The position numbers were made by a program, and so were the translations under genes. The notes beneath the pieces are model-generated. The model did no database searches, was not told the DNA's origin, and worked only from the letters and a program-made list of their open reading frames with translations. Shown one piece after another: positions 6,558 to 8,484 of a stretch of 8,484 nucleotides of DNA. How positions within the stretch are numbered: the stretch's first letter is position 1; each line of letters opens with the position of its first letter. Origin of the DNA: Candidatus Altimarinota bacterium (GTDB taxonomy: Bacteria; Patescibacteriota; Gracilibacteria; Absconditabacterales; Absconditicoccaceae); contig JAMOTU010000088.1 in NCBI GenBank assembly GCA_027062165.1, positions 1 through 8,484 on the forward strand, read 5' to 3'.

Positions 6558-6968
6558 ATGGCAAGAATGAGAAGTGTAAATGAAGTAATTATGATTGGTT
6601 GGGTAGCTAATGAACCAGTATTAAAAGAAAATAAAAATGGTCAAAAATTGGCTGTATTTAATTTAGCAACTAGAAGAGTTTGGAGAACTAAAGATTGAGA
6701 AAGAAAAGAAGAAGTACAATATCATAAAGTGGCTGCATGGGGAAGAATGGCTGAAAGAGCAGCAAACCTTTTAAGAAAAGGTGCAAGAGTATATATAAGA
6801 TGATATTTACATAATAGAAAGATTGAAATAGAAGGAGAACAAAAACCTAGAATAATTACTGAAATAGTTGTAAATGATCTATTAGTATTAGATAGAAGAA
6901 GAAGAAAAGTTCCAGCTGAAACTGAAGCTGTTGAAGAGGGACAAGAAGAAAATAATACTGAAGAATAA
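6558..6968 (+). CDS. ssb: Single-stranded DNA-binding protein, without the usual C-terminal tip
   Basis: 136 aa. The OB fold spans about 4-112: 'NEVIMIGWVANEPVL' (8-22; family 'NKVILIGNLGKDPE'), 'KLAVFNLATRRVW' (family 'VANFSLATSE-W'), 'QYHKVAAWGRMAERAANLLRKGARVYIRGYL' (family '[31 protein letters not shown]'). Two UGA codons occur, at 47 (KD-G-E) and 82 (IR-G-YL); the second falls on the invariant Gly of 'VEGRL'. SSB coats single-stranded DNA in replication and repair. Its tail here is short (about 25 residues), acidic, and ends in ENNTEE. The usual DDDIPF-type tip, whose final Phe recruits partner proteins, is missing; there is no frameshift that would restore it. It lies between rpsF and rpsR, the classical position, and ends in TAA. 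Confidence 0.94.
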
Positions 6969-7000
6969 TTTAAAATTTAAACATATAATGAAAGTTTAGA

Positions 7001-7204
7001 ATGACTAGAAAAACTTTTTTTTCTGATTCTAGAAACTGGGATTTAATAAATTGGAAATCTATAGTTATTTTAAAAAGATATATGACTAGATTTGGAAATA
7101 TTAAGCCAAGAAAGTACACAGGTGTTCCAGTTAAGATTCAAAAGAGAATAAGAAGGGCAATTATAAGAGCTAGAGAATTAGGATTGTTGCCATATATAAA
7201 GTAA
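7001..7204 (+). CDS. rpsR: 30S ribosomal protein S18
   Basis: 67 aa, within the normal 65-85. S18 binds S6 and 16S rRNA on the platform. Core: 'INWKSIVILKRYMTRFGNIKPRKYTGV' (16-42; family '[26 protein letters not shown]') and 'KIQKRIRRAIIRARELGLLPY' (45-65; family 'KHQRRLARAIKRARHLALLPF'), which is diagnostic. All three glycines are GGN, none UGA. The ATG at 7001 is used because an upstream ATG at 6989 meets a TAG two codons later. rplI (L9), often next in this cluster, is absent; a terminator-like hairpin follows within 18 nt. Confidence 0.95.
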   Translation: MTRKTFFSDSRNWDLINWKSIVILKRYMTRFGNIKPRKYTGVPVKIQKRIRRAIIRARELGLLPYIK

Positions 7205-7221
7205 TTAAAACTGTTGCTTTT

Positions 7222-7262
7222 AAAGAGGACCGCTAGGTCTTCTTTCTTTGTTTTATTTTTTT
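7222..7262 (+). terminator. Intrinsic terminator between rpsR and rpmH
   Basis: A 10-bp stem (7222-7231 with 7236-7245, AAAGAGGACC/GGTCTTCTTT, one G-U pair) with a GCTA loop is followed by a T-rich tract up to about 7262. It ends rpsF-ssb-rpsR transcription. It also stands only 13 nt before the rpmH start, so rpmH needs read-through or regulated antitermination, or a promoter inside the 3' end of rpsR. Confidence 0.8.
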
Positions 7263-7275
7263 ATTTAATTTTTGG

Positions 7276-7437
7276 ATGCCAGGGAAATTAAATAGAATAA
7301 GAACTATTAAATGGAGAAAAAGAATGAAGACTCATGGATTTTTAGTAAGAATGGAATCAAAAAGTGGAAGAAAGATATTGGCTAGAAGAAGGGCAAAAGG
7401 TAGATGGCAAATATCTGTAAGACCTAAAAAGAAATAA
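7276..7437 (+). CDS. rpmH: 50S ribosomal protein L34
   Basis: 53 aa, a little longer than the usual 44-46 because of an N-terminal and a short basic C-terminal extension. The L34 signature is clear: '[16 protein letters not shown]' (12-27; family 'KRKRKRTHGFRARM') followed by '[15 protein letters not shown]' (31-45; family '[15 protein letters not shown]'). It is a small, highly basic protein buried in 23S rRNA. Four glycines, all GGN. It is not followed by rnpA and yidC, its usual neighbours; instead a second terminator and rpoB follow. It ends in TAA. The start codon lies directly after the T-tract of a terminator, without a Shine-Dalgarno sequence. Confidence 0.95.
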   Translation: MPGKLNRIRTIKWRKRMKTHGFLVRMESKSGRKILARRRAKGRWQISVRPKKK

Positions 7438-7530
7438 ATATAATTTATATTTTATTGATTTATAAATTTTGGGTTTTATTTGATGAAAAAGTTAGAAGTT
7501 ATTTTAAAAGTTTTGTAAACTAACAATATT

Positions 7531-7574
7531 GAAGACATCCTCCTTGAGATTAAGGAGGTGTCTTTCTTGTTTTA
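7531..7574 (+). terminator. Intrinsic terminator / attenuator before rpoB
   Basis: Arms GACATCCTCCTT (7534-7545) and AAGGAGGTGTC (7552-7562) form 11 bp with one bulged T, extended by flanking A-T pairs. A T-rich tract follows to about 7574. It ends 20 nt before the rpoB ATG. It may end rpmH transcription, act as an attenuator that lowers rpoB expression relative to ribosomal proteins, or both. The 7438-7530 stretch before it is AT-rich with no convincing promoter or gene. Confidence 0.8.
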
Positions 7575-7594
7575 TAAATTTAAATATTTTTTAG

Positions 7595-8484
7595 ATGCCT
7601 AAAAAAGTTAAAAATTCTAATATAGATTTACAGATATTTGGAGAAAAGTATGGAAGAAAGTTTTTGAGACCTATTAAAAAGTTTGCTCCTTTCCCTGATC
7701 TTTTGGGTGCTCAAAAAAAATGATTCCAAGAATTTATAGAGTATTATTTAAATAAGTTATTTGAAGAGATAAATCCTATTCAAGATATTGCAGGAGAAAG
7801 ATTAGTTTTGACTATTACTGACTTGAAAGTATCTATGCCTGAGGTAGATGAAGAAACTTGTAAAAAGAGAGAATTAACCTATGGTTGAATTATTTCTTGA
7901 AAGATTAAATTAGTAGATAGTCAAACTGGAGAAGTTTTGTTCAATAAGCGTGCTAATATTGGTATATTACCTGTGATGACAAAATGGTGATCTTATATTA
8001 TAAATGGTGTAGAAAGAGTAGTAATTAATCAAATTATTAGATCTTTTGGTTTATTCTTTACTTATGATAAGAAAACATTTACATATTCTTTTAAACTAAT
8101 ACCTGAACAAGGACCTTGGTTAGAAGTTACTATTGAAAAATCTGGAAATATAGTAGTAAGAATTAATAAATCTAGAAAGTTTCCTGTGACTGCTCTTTTG
8201 AGAGTTTTTGGTTTTGAAACAGATGATAGTATTAAAGAACTTTTTAAAGATGTATTTGAAGAAGATGATTTTGATTATATATCATATACTTTGCAGAAAG
8301 ATCCTACTACAAATGCTTTAGATGCTGCAAAATATATTTATAACAAACTTAGGCCTTGAGAAGTGATTGATCCTGAAAATGCTTTAGATTATATAAAATC
8401 TTTATTTTTGGATCCTCAAAGAATAAAACTGGGAAGAATAGCAAGAAGAAAGATAAATGCTAAATTGTGACTTAACAAACCTTT
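7595..8484 (+). CDS. rpoB: RNA polymerase beta subunit, 5' part (3' end beyond window)
   Basis: 296 codons are visible of a protein that is normally 1,100-1,350 aa. The N-terminal region aligns throughout with bacterial beta: 'FAPFPDLLGAQKKGFQEFIE' (family 'PDLLEIQLDSFQKFL'), 'NIGILPVMTKWGSYIINGVE' (family 'EIPLMTDNGTFIINGTE'), 'RVVINQIIRSFGLFF' (family 'RVVVSQLHRSPGVFF'), 'IPEQGPWLEV' and 'NKLRPGEVIDPENA' (family 'RPGEPPT'). Six UGA codons are in frame, including the invariant glycines of MT-x-x-G (7988-7990) and RPGE (8357-8359). The first directly follows a TGG, showing that Trp and Gly stay distinct. The usual RSPGV reads RSFGL. rpoB normally follows rplL; here eight genes lie between them. 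A terminator hairpin precedes it. Confidence 0.96.

Noticed and set aside
7483..7518. Short leader peptide frame (ATG then 10 further codons, TAA) before the rpoB terminator
   Set aside because: Eleven codons in AT-rich DNA with no regulatory codon run and no Shine-Dalgarno sequence; chance occurrence is likely.
7552..7558. AAGGAGG as a Shine-Dalgarno site for rpoB
   Set aside because: It is the 3' arm of the terminator stem and about 36 nt from the ATG, too far to act.
1..8484. Mycoplasma-type UGA=Trp code
   Set aside because: UGA falls on conserved glycines, and TGG still encodes Trp, including directly next to UGA in rpoB (7985-7990).
1..8484. tRNA genes, CRISPR arrays, insertion sequences, origins
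   Set aside because: Looked for cloverleaf folds, spaced direct repeats, transposase-like frames and DnaA-box clusters; none seen.

Overview
The window comes from an AT-rich bacterial genome that reads UGA as glycine (translation table 25). About 44 UGA codons lie in frame inside genes that otherwise match universal protein families over their full length, and they fall on invariant glycines: RpoB 'RPGE', RpoB 'MT-K-W-G', and both glycines of motif A in a transporter. UGG still encodes tryptophan, sometimes right beside a UGA (TGG-TGA in rpoB), so this is not the Mycoplasma-type UGA=Trp code. UGA=Gly is known from Absconditabacteria (SR1) and Gracilibacteria (BD1-5/GN02). The window does not decide between them. 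Every complete gene stops at TAA or TAG. Read with the standard code, most genes would wrongly look broken.

Layout. Positions 1-1079, minus strand: a 3'-truncated major facilitator superfamily (MFS) transporter. Positions 1080-1553: a 474-bp region without protein genes. It holds a roughly 180-210 nt structured RNA on the minus strand that I cannot assign to a known family, its candidate promoter, an intrinsic terminator just before the transporter start, and a candidate promoter for the rightward genes. Positions 1554-8484, all plus strand: rpsO, rpsA, an L10-type leader with an attenuator, rplJ, rplL, rpsB, a small membrane protein, tsf, rpsF, ssb, rpsR, a terminator hairpin, rpmH, a second terminator hairpin, and the 5' part of rpoB.

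The rightward genes form a superoperon of ribosomal proteins, translation elongation and RNA polymerase. It merges pieces that are usually separate loci: rplJL-rpoB, rpsB-tsf, rpsF-ssb-rpsR and rpmH. Control appears to be transcriptional and set at four points. The transporter, rplJ, rpmH and rpoB each have a terminator hairpin with a U-tract ending about 13-20 nt before the start codon, which leaves little room for a new promoter. For rplJ the leader also contains a near-perfect antiterminator pairing. None of the twelve visible starts has a Shine-Dalgarno sequence at the usual distance; the leaders are plain A/U-rich.

The least explained element is the structured RNA upstream of the transporter. 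It has closed ends, four hairpins around a junction, an alternative helix that excludes one of them, and its own terminator. It could be a riboswitch-like regulator of the transporter or an independent small RNA.
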